Source: Paenibacillus massiliensis 2301065 = DSM 16942 (GTDB taxonomy: Bacteria; Bacillota; Bacilli; Paenibacillales; Paenibacillaceae). From it: 64,000 bases of DNA. Numbering within the stretch: the first letter of the stretch is position 1; each line of letters opens with the position of its first letter. The notes under the pieces are model-generated. The model was given only the letters and a program-made list of their open reading frames with translations. It was not told the origin of the DNA and ran no database searches. The position numbers and the translations under genes are program-made. Positions 17,361 to 24,897 of the stretch are shown here, in pieces. The stretch is taken from contig NZ_KB898191.1 of the NCBI RefSeq assembly GCF_000377505.1, positions 248,001 through 312,000 on the forward strand, given 5' to 3'.

Positions 17361-18504
17361 TTTGTTCCTCTCCTGTTCTCAAGCCTTGGCGCTGCAGCCA
17401 TTCATATTCTCCACAAGCCTGGAGGAATGCTCCAAAGCCCTTCTGATCATTCGTTACAATCGGTTCACTAATATAGTAAGCAAAGGTACCATCACGTTGA
17501 TCCGCTCCGCCAAGTCCAGCCACCGCACAATTCTTGTTCAGGTTCACCCAACCTTCTTTGGTCTCGATCACGAATTCGGTGATAATGCCGTTGAATGCTT
17601 TCGTAAGTGTCGCTTCCCATGAGGAATCAAGTACGCCCAGACGGATTCCCTTAGCCAGTGCATAAGCAATCATGCTGGAAGCAGAAGCCTCAAGATAATT
17701 CCCTTTCCGCTCCGGTAAGTTCACTACCTGATACCAGACACCTGTTGCAGGGTCCTGATAAGCCTTGAGCGCAGTCAATGTATCATTAAGAATACGAACG
17801 AGCTCTTTGTAATCCTTGTGTTCCTCCGGCAACAGTGCAAGCACATCTACAAGCGCCATCACGAACCAGCCCATGGAACGTCCCCAGAAGTTCAGAGATA
17901 GCCCCGTCTCAGGATTACACCAAGGCTGCACACGTTTCTCATCCCATGCGTGGTACAGGAGGCCTGTCTCAGCATCCTTCGTATGCTTCTCACACAGAAT
18001 GAACTGGGTGGTGACATCATCCATGCCCTCACCATTCTCGAAGGTCAGCAAATATTCCAGGTAGAACGGTGATGCCATATATAAGCCATCCAGCCAGATT
18101 TGATAAGGATAGATTTTCTTGTGCCAGAATGCACCCTCCGAAGTGCGGGGATGAGTCTTCAATTGCTCGCGCAGAAGCGCAGCAGCTTTCTTGTACTTCT
18201 CATGTCCAGTCTCCTTGTACAGGAGAAACAGAAGCTTGCCGTTATTGATATGATCAATGTTGTATTCATCCATACCATAACCGCGGATGCTTCCATCCTC
18301 TTGTACAAAATAGTCCAGCTGATTCTGAATGTAACGCAGGTATTCTTCATTTCCCGTCTGTTTCCACAGCAGCTCGAAGCCCTTTAGTACAACACCATAG
18401 TCGTAGGACCACTTGCGATTGTGGCCTCGATCGTCATAAATATTCGGCATTCTTTCCATGAATGATTTAGCTGTCTTCTCAGCCCAGTATTGCTTCTGCT
18501 CCAC
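17347..18504 (-). CDS. GH105 unsaturated rhamnogalacturonyl hydrolase
   Basis: 385 residues, alpha6/alpha6 barrel, starting at a GTG with AGGAGGGATC. It resembles B. subtilis YteR and YesR, which remove the 4,5-unsaturated galacturonate left at the non-reducing end by rhamnogalacturonan lyases. The general acid is probably Asp139 in YQIWLDGLYMASPF, and aromatic walls such as WSYDYGVVL and FWGRSMGWF line the site. It lacks a signal peptide. Its presence says that lyase products, made elsewhere, enter the cell. Confidence 0.9.
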   Translation of the reverse strand: MEQKQYWAEKTAKSFMERMPNIYDDRGHNRKWSYDYGVVLKGFELLWKQTGNEEYLRYIQNQLDYFVQEDGSIRGYGMDEYNIDHINNGKLLFLLYKETGHEKYKKAAALLREQLKTHPRTSEGAFWHKKIYPYQIWLDGLYMASPFYLEYLLTFENGEGMDDVTTQFILCEKHTKDAETGLLYHAWDEKRVQPWCNPETGLSLNFWGRSMGWFVMALVDVLALLPEEHKDYKELVRILNDTLTALKAYQDPATGVWYQVVNLPERKGNYLEASASSMIAYALAKGIRLGVLDSSWEATLTKAFNGIITEFVIETKEGWVNLNKNCAVAGLGGADQRDGTFAYYISEPIVTNDQKGFGAFLQACGEYEWLQRQGLRTGEEQNASV

Positions 18505-18549
18505 TCCTGATCCCTCCTGTCACAATCGGTTATACCCGCTGTGTTTTAT

Positions 18550-20061
18550 TTATTTAGTCTTGGCATAGGCTTCTTCGTATTCCGTTTTAATCTGGTTACC
18601 ACCAGCATTCTTCCAATTCTCTACCGCTGCTTTGAAGCCAGCTTCATCCATCTCGCCCATAATGAACTTGAAGGAAGCGTCAGTAATAATTTTTTCGAGC
18701 TCTGTACCTCTATCATTGGCTGTCGGAGAATCTAATGGAACAGTAGGGTCCAGGACAGCGTAATTAGAGTTCTCCTCAATAAGTTCATTGGACAGTGCCT
18801 TCTCAGGGTTGGCATCCTTCAGCGTATACGTTACTTCACTTGGTCTCGAGCTGGAGAATGGCTGTACATCCGCCTGCCACTTATCCTTGTCGATAATTTT
18901 GTAAGTGCCATTTTCATCAATCTCGTAGTGCTCTCCCTTAATACCGCCAGTCATATACATAAATGCTTCTTCATCAATGAGGTCGTTTACAAATTTCAGC
19001 AGGCGTTTCAGCTCTTCCTCGGATTTCACCTCGGATTTAGGGAACGCCAGTAAGCCGCCTACGCCACTGCCTTCAGACCAGATATGATACTGTCCGTCGC
19101 CATTAGAGATCTTGTTCACCGGCACCAGCTCCATACCTTCCTGCAAGCCTTGGGACAGGTTACGAAGGTTAGCAATGTCTACCATACCTGTGTAAATACC
19201 TGCACGACCTTGAGCGAATTGCTGCTGTTGGTCCGTCTTCGCTGTAACAGCAAAGTCCTTGTTCATGTATCCGTTAGTGTACAGATCTTTTTGATACTTG
19301 AGTGTCTCCAGATATTCAGGTGTTTCGAACTCAGGTGTAAATTTACCCTGGTCATCTACCATCCAGCCGTTCGGAGTACCGAAGTAAGAGCTCAGCGTCT
19401 TGAAGCTGCTATAACGAAGATCGGAACGATCTACGAACCCAGTAGTGTCGTTTTTGCCGTTGCCATCAGGATCCTGCTCTGTGAAGGCCTTGGCTACGTT
19501 ATACAGCTCATCCAGTGTTGTTGGTACTTCCAGACCCAGCTTATCCAGCCAATCTTTACGGATGACCAGACCACCGCGAGCCAGATTCTTCTGGAATGGT
19601 ACACCATACAGCACGCCATCAATCGAAGCGGCTTCACGTACATTTTGTGGAATCTTCGTCAGGTTCTCATATTCATCCAGGTACGGACTTACGTCCCAGA
19701 ATAGGCCGGATTTAAGAGAGTTACGTACCGATGAGTTCGTCATCATGGTCAGCGTTACGATATCAGCCAATTGGCCTGAGGCCAGAGCTGTTGTAATCCG
19801 CTCTTCCTTGGAGGCATCAGGTACCCAGTTAAATGTAATTTTGGATTTGGTGTATTCCTCAAGCTTGGACTTCACGACATCCGTCGGTGGGGAAGCCGTA
19901 TGAAGTACGTTCAGCCAAGTGAATTCCACCGTAGAATTAGGATCGTAAGCCGCATTTGAATCTCCACCAGGGGCTGCACTTTGGCTGCCACCTCCACAAG
20001 CTGTCAACAGTGTGCTGGTAAGCAGGACTGCTGCTGTAATACCACTAAGCTTCTTTTTCAT
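18550..20061 (-). CDS. Carbohydrate ABC importer solute-binding lipoprotein (copy 1)
   Basis: 503 residues. A lipoprotein signal ends in the lipobox LLTAC with Cys22, followed by a Gly/Ser linker. It belongs to the LplA/YtcQ-type binding proteins that work with LplB/LplC permeases. The segment DPDGNGKNDTTG near residue 200 is an EF-hand-like calcium loop, as in alginate-binding proteins of this type. It is closely similar along its whole length to the next gene upstream and has the same length, so the two arose by tandem duplication. It probably captures pectic oligosaccharides outside the membrane. Confidence 0.9.
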   Translation of the reverse strand: MKKKLSGITAAVLLTSTLLTACGGGSQSAAPGGDSNAAYDPNSTVEFTWLNVLHTASPPTDVVKSKLEEYTKSKITFNWVPDASKEERITTALASGQLADIVTLTMMTNSSVRNSLKSGLFWDVSPYLDEYENLTKIPQNVREAASIDGVLYGVPFQKNLARGGLVIRKDWLDKLGLEVPTTLDELYNVAKAFTEQDPDGNGKNDTTGFVDRSDLRYSSFKTLSSYFGTPNGWMVDDQGKFTPEFETPEYLETLKYQKDLYTNGYMNKDFAVTAKTDQQQQFAQGRAGIYTGMVDIANLRNLSQGLQEGMELVPVNKISNGDGQYHIWSEGSGVGGLLAFPKSEVKSEEELKRLLKFVNDLIDEEAFMYMTGGIKGEHYEIDENGTYKIIDKDKWQADVQPFSSSRPSEVTYTLKDANPEKALSNELIEENSNYAVLDPTVPLDSPTANDRGTELEKIITDASFKFIMGEMDEAGFKAAVENWKNAGGNQIKTEYEEAYAKTK

Positions 20062-20138
20062 GTTCCATTCTCCAATTCATGTGTATTGTGATGATTCATT
20101 CAGCATTTTTGCATCATTCGGAGCATAGCGCTATCGGT

Positions 20139-20182
20139 CACAATGAATAGATCAAAAAATGTACCTTGACCTATTCATTGTG
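20139..20182. repeat. Long hairpin between the two binding-protein genes
   Basis: CACAATGAATAG (20139-20150) pairs perfectly with 20171-20182, and TCAA/TTGA extends it inward past one mismatch, leaving a 10-nt loop. There is no T-run right after it on the minus strand. It lies just behind the distal SBP gene, the place where 3'-stabilising hairpins raise binding-protein mRNA in sugar operons such as malE. Stabiliser or partial terminator is inferred. Confidence 0.75.
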
Positions 20183-20229
20183 GATTGAGCATGAGCTTGA
20201 AAGTCGCTAGTCGTATTTATGCAAAAATA

Positions 20230-21741
20230 CTAGTTCTGAATTGCTTTGTAGGCAGCCTCATACTCTTGGATAATGGCATTACCACCGGATTTTTTCCAGT
20301 TTTCTACAGATGCCTTGAACTCCTCCAGACTAGACTTGCCAAGAATATATTTGTAAGTTGCATCCGTGATGATTTTTTGCAACTCAGAGCCCTGTGTTGT
20401 AAATGTATCGGAATCCAGCGAATAGGCCGGGTTCAGCACAGCGTAGTTCTCATTGTCGAGAATCAGTTCATCCGCTTTTTTCTTCAACGGATCTGCATCG
20501 TGAATCTCGTAACCAAATTCCTTCGGACGGCTTGCAGACAGCGGCTGCACCTCTTGCTGCCACAGCTCATTGTTCGTGATCGTAGTAGCTTTCTCAGCAT
20601 CCACAGTATAGTGAACGCCTTCAATGCCGTACGTCATTAACGCGTAGACTTCTTCATCCAGCAGGTCGTTGACGAACTTCAGCAAGCGCTTCAGCTCAGC
20701 TTCATCCTTCACCTGGGATTTCGGGAATGCCAGCAAGCCGCCAATACCATTGTTAGCTGCCCAGATCGCACGATCTGCATCATTACCAGTGGTAGTAATG
20801 TTGTTAACAACCACGAGCTCCATATCATCCTGAATGCCTTTAGCCATATTCAGCAGGTTCTTACTGTCGAACAGGGCACCTACATAGATACCGGCCTTCC
20901 CTTGAGCGAAGCTTTGCTGCTGATCCGTCTTGGCTGTAACTGCAAAGTCTTGGTTAATGTAACCGCTCTCATATAATTGTCTCATATAATCCATGGTAGC
21001 CACATACTCGTCTGTATCGAACTCCGGTATCATTTTACCGTCTTCAGTAACTTTCCAGTTGTTAGGAGTTCCGAAGTAAGAGCCGAGTGTCTTGAAGGCA
21101 CCATAGATTAGGTCATTCCGGTCTACGAATCCCGTTGTATCCTTTTTACCGTTACCATCTGGATCTTGCTCTGCAAACGCTTTGGCCACAGCCATCAGTT
21201 CATCGGTAGTCTTCGGTACTTCAAGCCCCAGCTTGTCGAGCCAATCCTTACGGATCGTTACCCCGTTACGAGCAAGCGACTTCTGGAATGGAACACCGTA
21301 CAGCTTGCCAGCGATGGATGCAGAATCACGCGTATCCTCCGAGATTTTTGCCAGGTTCGGGAATTCATCGAGATACGGTCTAACCTCCCAGAACATCCCT
21401 GACTTGAGTGCATTACGGACTGAGGAATTATCCATCATCGTTAGCGTTACAATGTCAGCTAGCGAGTCGGATGCAAGCGCTGTATTAATTCGTTCCTCCT
21501 TGGAGGCATCCGGAATCCAGGAGAACTGAATTTCCGTATTCGTCTTCTCTTCAATCTTGTCGACAATCGTGTCTGTAGGTGGAGATGCTGTGTGCAGAAT
21601 GTTAAGCCATGTAATCGTGGTTTTGCCGTTTTCCCCTTCACTCGTGCTCGAAGCGCCTTCCTGCGCGCCACCGGCACAAGCCGTCAATAGTAAGCCGCTG
21701 CAGAGCATTAATGCCATACACTTCTTTACCATTGTCTTCAT
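20230..21741 (-). CDS. Carbohydrate ABC importer solute-binding lipoprotein (copy 2)
   Basis: 503 residues with lipobox LLTAC (Cys22). The mature part begins WLNILHTASPPTDTI, nearly the same as copy 1, and both carry the calcium-loop motif (DPDGNGKKDTTG) and the run IVTLTMM-x-NSSVRN. Divergence between the copies is greatest in the signal region and the C-terminal third (such as NNITTTGNDADRAIW), so ligand ranges may differ. It stands between the YesL-like gene and copy 1 in the minus-strand operon. Confidence 0.9.
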   Translation of the reverse strand: MKTMVKKCMALMLCSGLLLTACAGGAQEGASSTSEGENGKTTITWLNILHTASPPTDTIVDKIEEKTNTEIQFSWIPDASKEERINTALASDSLADIVTLTMMDNSSVRNALKSGMFWEVRPYLDEFPNLAKISEDTRDSASIAGKLYGVPFQKSLARNGVTIRKDWLDKLGLEVPKTTDELMAVAKAFAEQDPDGNGKKDTTGFVDRNDLIYGAFKTLGSYFGTPNNWKVTEDGKMIPEFDTDEYVATMDYMRQLYESGYINQDFAVTAKTDQQQSFAQGKAGIYVGALFDSKNLLNMAKGIQDDMELVVVNNITTTGNDADRAIWAANNGIGGLLAFPKSQVKDEAELKRLLKFVNDLLDEEVYALMTYGIEGVHYTVDAEKATTITNNELWQQEVQPLSASRPKEFGYEIHDADPLKKKADELILDNENYAVLNPAYSLDSDTFTTQGSELQKIITDATYKYILGKSSLEEFKASVENWKKSGGNAIIQEYEAAYKAIQN

Positions 21742-21761
21742 GTTTGTTTACAGCCCCTTTA

Positions 21762-22394
21762 TTATTTTTGCAAAGCTATATCTTCCTCTTTCGCCACAGC
21801 TTTTCGTTCCATTCTGCTGAACACCTGATGCGTCATCCACATGACCAGATATCCGATCAGGCTCGCTCCGGCAAAAGTAAGAATTCCAGGGAATAGATTA
21901 AGAATCAGGAAGTAAATCAGGGCAATTCCCACCATAAGCACCAGGGTATACTGTAAATTAGAGAATCCGATGATCAATGACATTCTGACCTTCAGCCAGA
22001 TTCCCTTCCAGTCATAATGACTTACCAGCGGGAAAATATACAGCAGTGAAATCAGATACAGGAAAATCCCCACAAAAATGACGACACGCAGATACCATGA
22101 ACTGATATTCGCCAAGTCGATATAGAGCACATAGCCGACAACCGTATAGATCAGACCGAGTATAGAGCCTTCCTTGAAGCTTTCCTTGTAATACTTCACG
22201 AAGGAAGTGAATACAGGAACCTCTTCATTCCCGCGAATCCACTGCCGTAGCACACTCATCATAGCGATGGTTGCCGGCCCGATCCCGAACAGGACCAGAC
22301 CCAGCAGTGTACCGCCAGTCCACAGCAGGTTCAGATAGACCAAGCGAAGTATCCTCATACACCACGCATTGACCGTTTCCACAAATTGTATCAT
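21762..22394 (-). CDS. YesL-like (DUF624) membrane protein
   Basis: 210 residues with five or so hydrophobic segments. YesL/DUF624 proteins occur next to LplB/LplC sugar importers in Bacillus and Paenibacillus, as in the B. subtilis yesLMN-yesOPQ rhamnogalacturonan locus; their molecular role is not established. Family signs are the first helix with NLLWTGGTLLGLVLFGIGPATIAM and the C-terminal charged tail. The GGGGAGG ribosome site and short gaps place it in the operon. Confidence 0.82.
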   Translation of the reverse strand: MIQFVETVNAWCMRILRLVYLNLLWTGGTLLGLVLFGIGPATIAMMSVLRQWIRGNEEVPVFTSFVKYYKESFKEGSILGLIYTVVGYVLYIDLANISSWYLRVVIFVGIFLYLISLLYIFPLVSHYDWKGIWLKVRMSLIIGFSNLQYTLVLMVGIALIYFLILNLFPGILTFAGASLIGYLVMWMTHQVFSRMERKAVAKEEDIALQK

Positions 22395-22424
22395 TTTACA
22401 TCCTCCCCTGCTGTAGTAAATATC

Positions 22425-23378
22425 TTAGTAGACTCCGTCTTCGCCCATCTTCTTCGCGAGCTTATTGGACAGCACAACCAGAACCAGACCTACCACGCCT
22501 TTGAACAAACCGACGGTGGTACTGAAGCTCAATTGTCCGTTACGCAAACCCGCTGTATAGATATAGGTGTCAAAAATTTCGGCAACCTCACGGTTCAGTG
22601 AATTCAGGAGCAGGTACATATGCTCGAAGCCCAGATCCAGTGTATGCCCAATCTTGAGAATCAACAGTGTGATAATAACCGGACGGATGGCTGGCAGTGT
22701 CACGTGCCATGTCTTTCTCAGACGACTTGCTCCGTCCATCTCTGCTGCTTCATACAGCTGAGGGTCAACTACTGTAATAGCTGCCAGATAGATGATCGTT
22801 GACCAGCCAAGCTCTTTCCAGATGATCTGCCCGATATATACGGTACGCAGCCATTCCGGAGAGGTAAGGAAGCTGATTTTCTCCCCGCCCAGAGCAGCGA
22901 TCATTTCATTGATAACCCCACCATCCACTGTCAGGAATACATAGGAGATGGATACGATGATAACCCAGGACATAAAGTGAGGAATGTAAATCACCGTCTG
23001 GATTACGTTCTTGAAGAGCTTGTGTCTCACCTCATTCAGCATCAGAGACAATATAATAGGTAGCGGGAAAAAGATTACGATGTTCAAGGCGAACAAAATC
23101 AGTGTATTACTTAGTAGCATAAAAAAGGTTGGTTCCGTAAAGAGGCGAATAAAGTGCTTCAATCCTACCCACGGACTACCCATGATTCCGAGGTATGGCT
23201 GATAATCCTGAAATGCGATAATCAGACCACCCATCGGCAGGTACTTAAAGATGATGAAATAAATCAATCCGGGAAGTACCATGAGATACAATAGTGCGTT
23301 TCGTTTCATACCCATGAACTGGCTGGTGCGTCGTTTCTTTTTAATGTTCACATCCACAGCTGTGACATTTGCTTTCAC
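22425..23378 (-). CDS. Carbohydrate ABC transporter permease, LplB type
   Basis: 317 residues from a GTG start with AAGGAGGTT. Six membrane segments follow a basic N-terminus (KKKRRTSQF). The permease signature EAAEMDGASRLRKTWHVTLPAI is the EAA loop that contacts the ATPase. It is the first gene of the minus-strand pectin operon. No ATPase gene is in the locus, which fits the known sharing of one MsmX-type ATPase among such importers in Bacillus. Its partner permease is encoded divergently, 287 bp away. Confidence 0.9.
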   Translation of the reverse strand: MKANVTAVDVNIKKKRRTSQFMGMKRNALLYLMVLPGLIYFIIFKYLPMGGLIIAFQDYQPYLGIMGSPWVGLKHFIRLFTEPTFFMLLSNTLILFALNIVIFFPLPIILSLMLNEVRHKLFKNVIQTVIYIPHFMSWVIIVSISYVFLTVDGGVINEMIAALGGEKISFLTSPEWLRTVYIGQIIWKELGWSTIIYLAAITVVDPQLYEAAEMDGASRLRKTWHVTLPAIRPVIITLLILKIGHTLDLGFEHMYLLLNSLNREVAEIFDTYIYTAGLRNGQLSFSTTVGLFKGVVGLVLVVLSNKLAKKMGEDGVY

Positions 23379-23457
23379 TGGGCAACCTCCTTCATCAACG
23401 TTCCGTTTACATGCCTCAGCTTACTGGAACATTGGCATTCCGTACATAATCATCTCG

Positions 23458-23471
23458 TGATAGCGCTTGCA
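23458..23471. promoter_or_regulatory. cre-like (CcpA) site between the divergent permease genes
   Basis: TGATAGCGCTTGCA fits the cre consensus TGWAANCGNTNNCA with one mismatch, and its reverse complement does so too. It lies 80 bp before the minus-strand permease start, so carbon catabolite repression of the operon is likely. Confidence 0.55.
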
Positions 23472-23665
23472 GATCCCTTGTGGTTGCAGCGTTTTTCCCG
23501 TATACACATCATTTGAGGATTATCCAACAACATAATGATTATCCCGTTAGGCCCCCGCTCGATACCAGTCATAGCATGGACAATCTCGCCTGCGGATTAT
23601 ATACGGAATCCCCCATGCTTGGTAAAGTTAACTTATAAATGATTTCTACTCTAGGAGGTTAACGC

Positions 23666-24550
23666 ATGGCATCAGCATCCTTCAAAAAGCAGACCGCAAG
23701 CAACCTTATATTTACGGTTGTGAACAATTCCTTGCTGGTCATTATCGCTCTCGCTTGTCTACTACCCTTTGTAAACGTTATCGCCAGCTCATTCGCAACG
23801 ACTCAGGAGGTAGTAGCCAAGAAATTCATACTATTCCCTACTACGTTCTCGTTGGATGCCTATCAGTACATTCTTTCCACGCCAACGATCTTCAAGGGCC
23901 TAAGTGTCTCTATTGGCGTAACATTAGTAGGTACATTAGTAAGTATGGTCTTAACTGCATTTATGGCTTACGCGCTGTCCAGACAGTACCTAGTTGGACG
24001 TGGGGCTATCAACTTCATCATCGTGTTCTCCATGCTCTTCAGCGGTGGTATGATCCCTACATTTCTCGTAGTAAAAAGCATGGGTCTAATCGATTCCTAC
24101 TGGTCGCTGATCATCCCGGTTGCCATTAATGCCTTCAACTTGATCATTATGCGTAACTTCTTTCAGGCGCTCCCTGAAAGTCTTGAGGAATCTGCCAAGA
24201 TGGACGGTGCCAATGACTTCGTCGTCTTCTTCCGAATCATGCTGCCGCTGGCCCTGCCATCCATTGCAACGATCTCACTGTTCTACGGTGTAACTTACTG
24301 GAACACTTACATGAATGCGATTCTCTACATTAATGACTCGACTAAATGGCCAATACAAATCCTGCTCCGCCAGATAGTCATCGTATCCAGTGGTATGCAG
24401 GCAGATTCAGGCTCGGTAGATGTCATACCACCTGCACAGACGATCAAAATGGCCGTTATCGTAATTGCAACAGTACCAATGCTCATTGCCTATCCATTCG
24501 TACAAAAACACTTCACTAAAGGCGCCCTGCTGGGTGCAGTAAAAGGTTAA
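23666..24550 (+). CDS. Carbohydrate ABC transporter permease, LplC type
   Basis: 294 residues, six membrane segments, EAA loop EESAKMDGANDFVVFFRIMLPLALP. It is the second half of the permease pair (LplC/YtcP group). It is transcribed away from the rest of the importer and ends at its own terminator, which is unusual because lplB and lplC homologues normally sit side by side. The ribosome site is TAGGAGGTTAACGC. Confidence 0.9.
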   Translation: MASASFKKQTASNLIFTVVNNSLLVIIALACLLPFVNVIASSFATTQEVVAKKFILFPTTFSLDAYQYILSTPTIFKGLSVSIGVTLVGTLVSMVLTAFMAYALSRQYLVGRGAINFIIVFSMLFSGGMIPTFLVVKSMGLIDSYWSLIIPVAINAFNLIIMRNFFQALPESLEESAKMDGANDFVVFFRIMLPLALPSIATISLFYGVTYWNTYMNAILYINDSTKWPIQILLRQIVIVSSGMQADSGSVDVIPPAQTIKMAVIVIATVPMLIAYPFVQKHFTKGALLGAVKG

Positions 24551-24556
24551 GACATC

Positions 24557-24604
24557 AAGCAGCAAGTTTCCGACATCATCAGAAACTTGCTGCTTTTCTT
24601 TTTG
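24557..24604 (+). terminator. Rho-independent terminator after the LplC-type permease
   Basis: Arms 24557-24570 and 24582-24595 pair perfectly over 14 bp and are followed by TTCTTTTT. Confidence 0.9.
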
Positions 24605-24647
24605 AGGACTTACTGATCTAGCACGAGTCCCGATCCACTGGACATTT

Positions 24648-24784
24648 CACTACACTACACTACACTACACTACACTACACTACACTACACTACACTACCT
24701 AATGCACCACTCTACACTACACTACACTACACTACACTACACTACCTAATGCACCACTCTACACTACACTCATGCACTACTCTA
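24648..24784. repeat. CACTA pentanucleotide tandem repeat with a higher-order unit
   Basis: A pure (CACTA)n tract of about ten copies (24648-24698) is followed by the spacer CCTAATGCACCACTCTA, six more CACTA copies (24715-24744), the same spacer again, and a short degenerate tail. The tract lies between the permease terminator and the 3' end of the AraC-type gene, so it is non-coding. Copy number probably varies by slippage. Confidence 0.92.
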
Positions 24785-24829
24785 CGAGTTCTGCTTCTAA
24801 TGAAAGCAGGACGGCAGGAGCCTAGGCAC

Positions 24830-24871
24830 AAGAGGCCTCCAACGGAATCATACAATTCCAGGAAGCCTCTG
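24830..24871 (-). terminator. Possible terminator of the Cache-AraC gene
   Basis: AGAGGCCTCC and GGAAGCCTCT pair with one mismatch and enclose an inner GGAAT/ATTCC hairpin, 27 bp past the stop. The T-run on the minus strand is weak. Confidence 0.45.
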
Positions 24872-24897
24872 CTCCTTCAGTATTCTACTGAAATTAT

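Noticed and set aside
19084-19704. 206-codon open frame on the plus strand
   Set aside because: Antisense to the first binding-lipoprotein gene; no start signal or recognisable domain.
20121-20136. GCATAGCGCTATCG as a third cre site
   Set aside because: Three mismatches to the consensus, and it lies between cistrons.
24648-24784. Repeat tract as a CRISPR array
   Set aside because: The unit is 5 bp with pure tandem order and only two identical 17-bp interruptions; no spacers of varied sequence and no cas genes.
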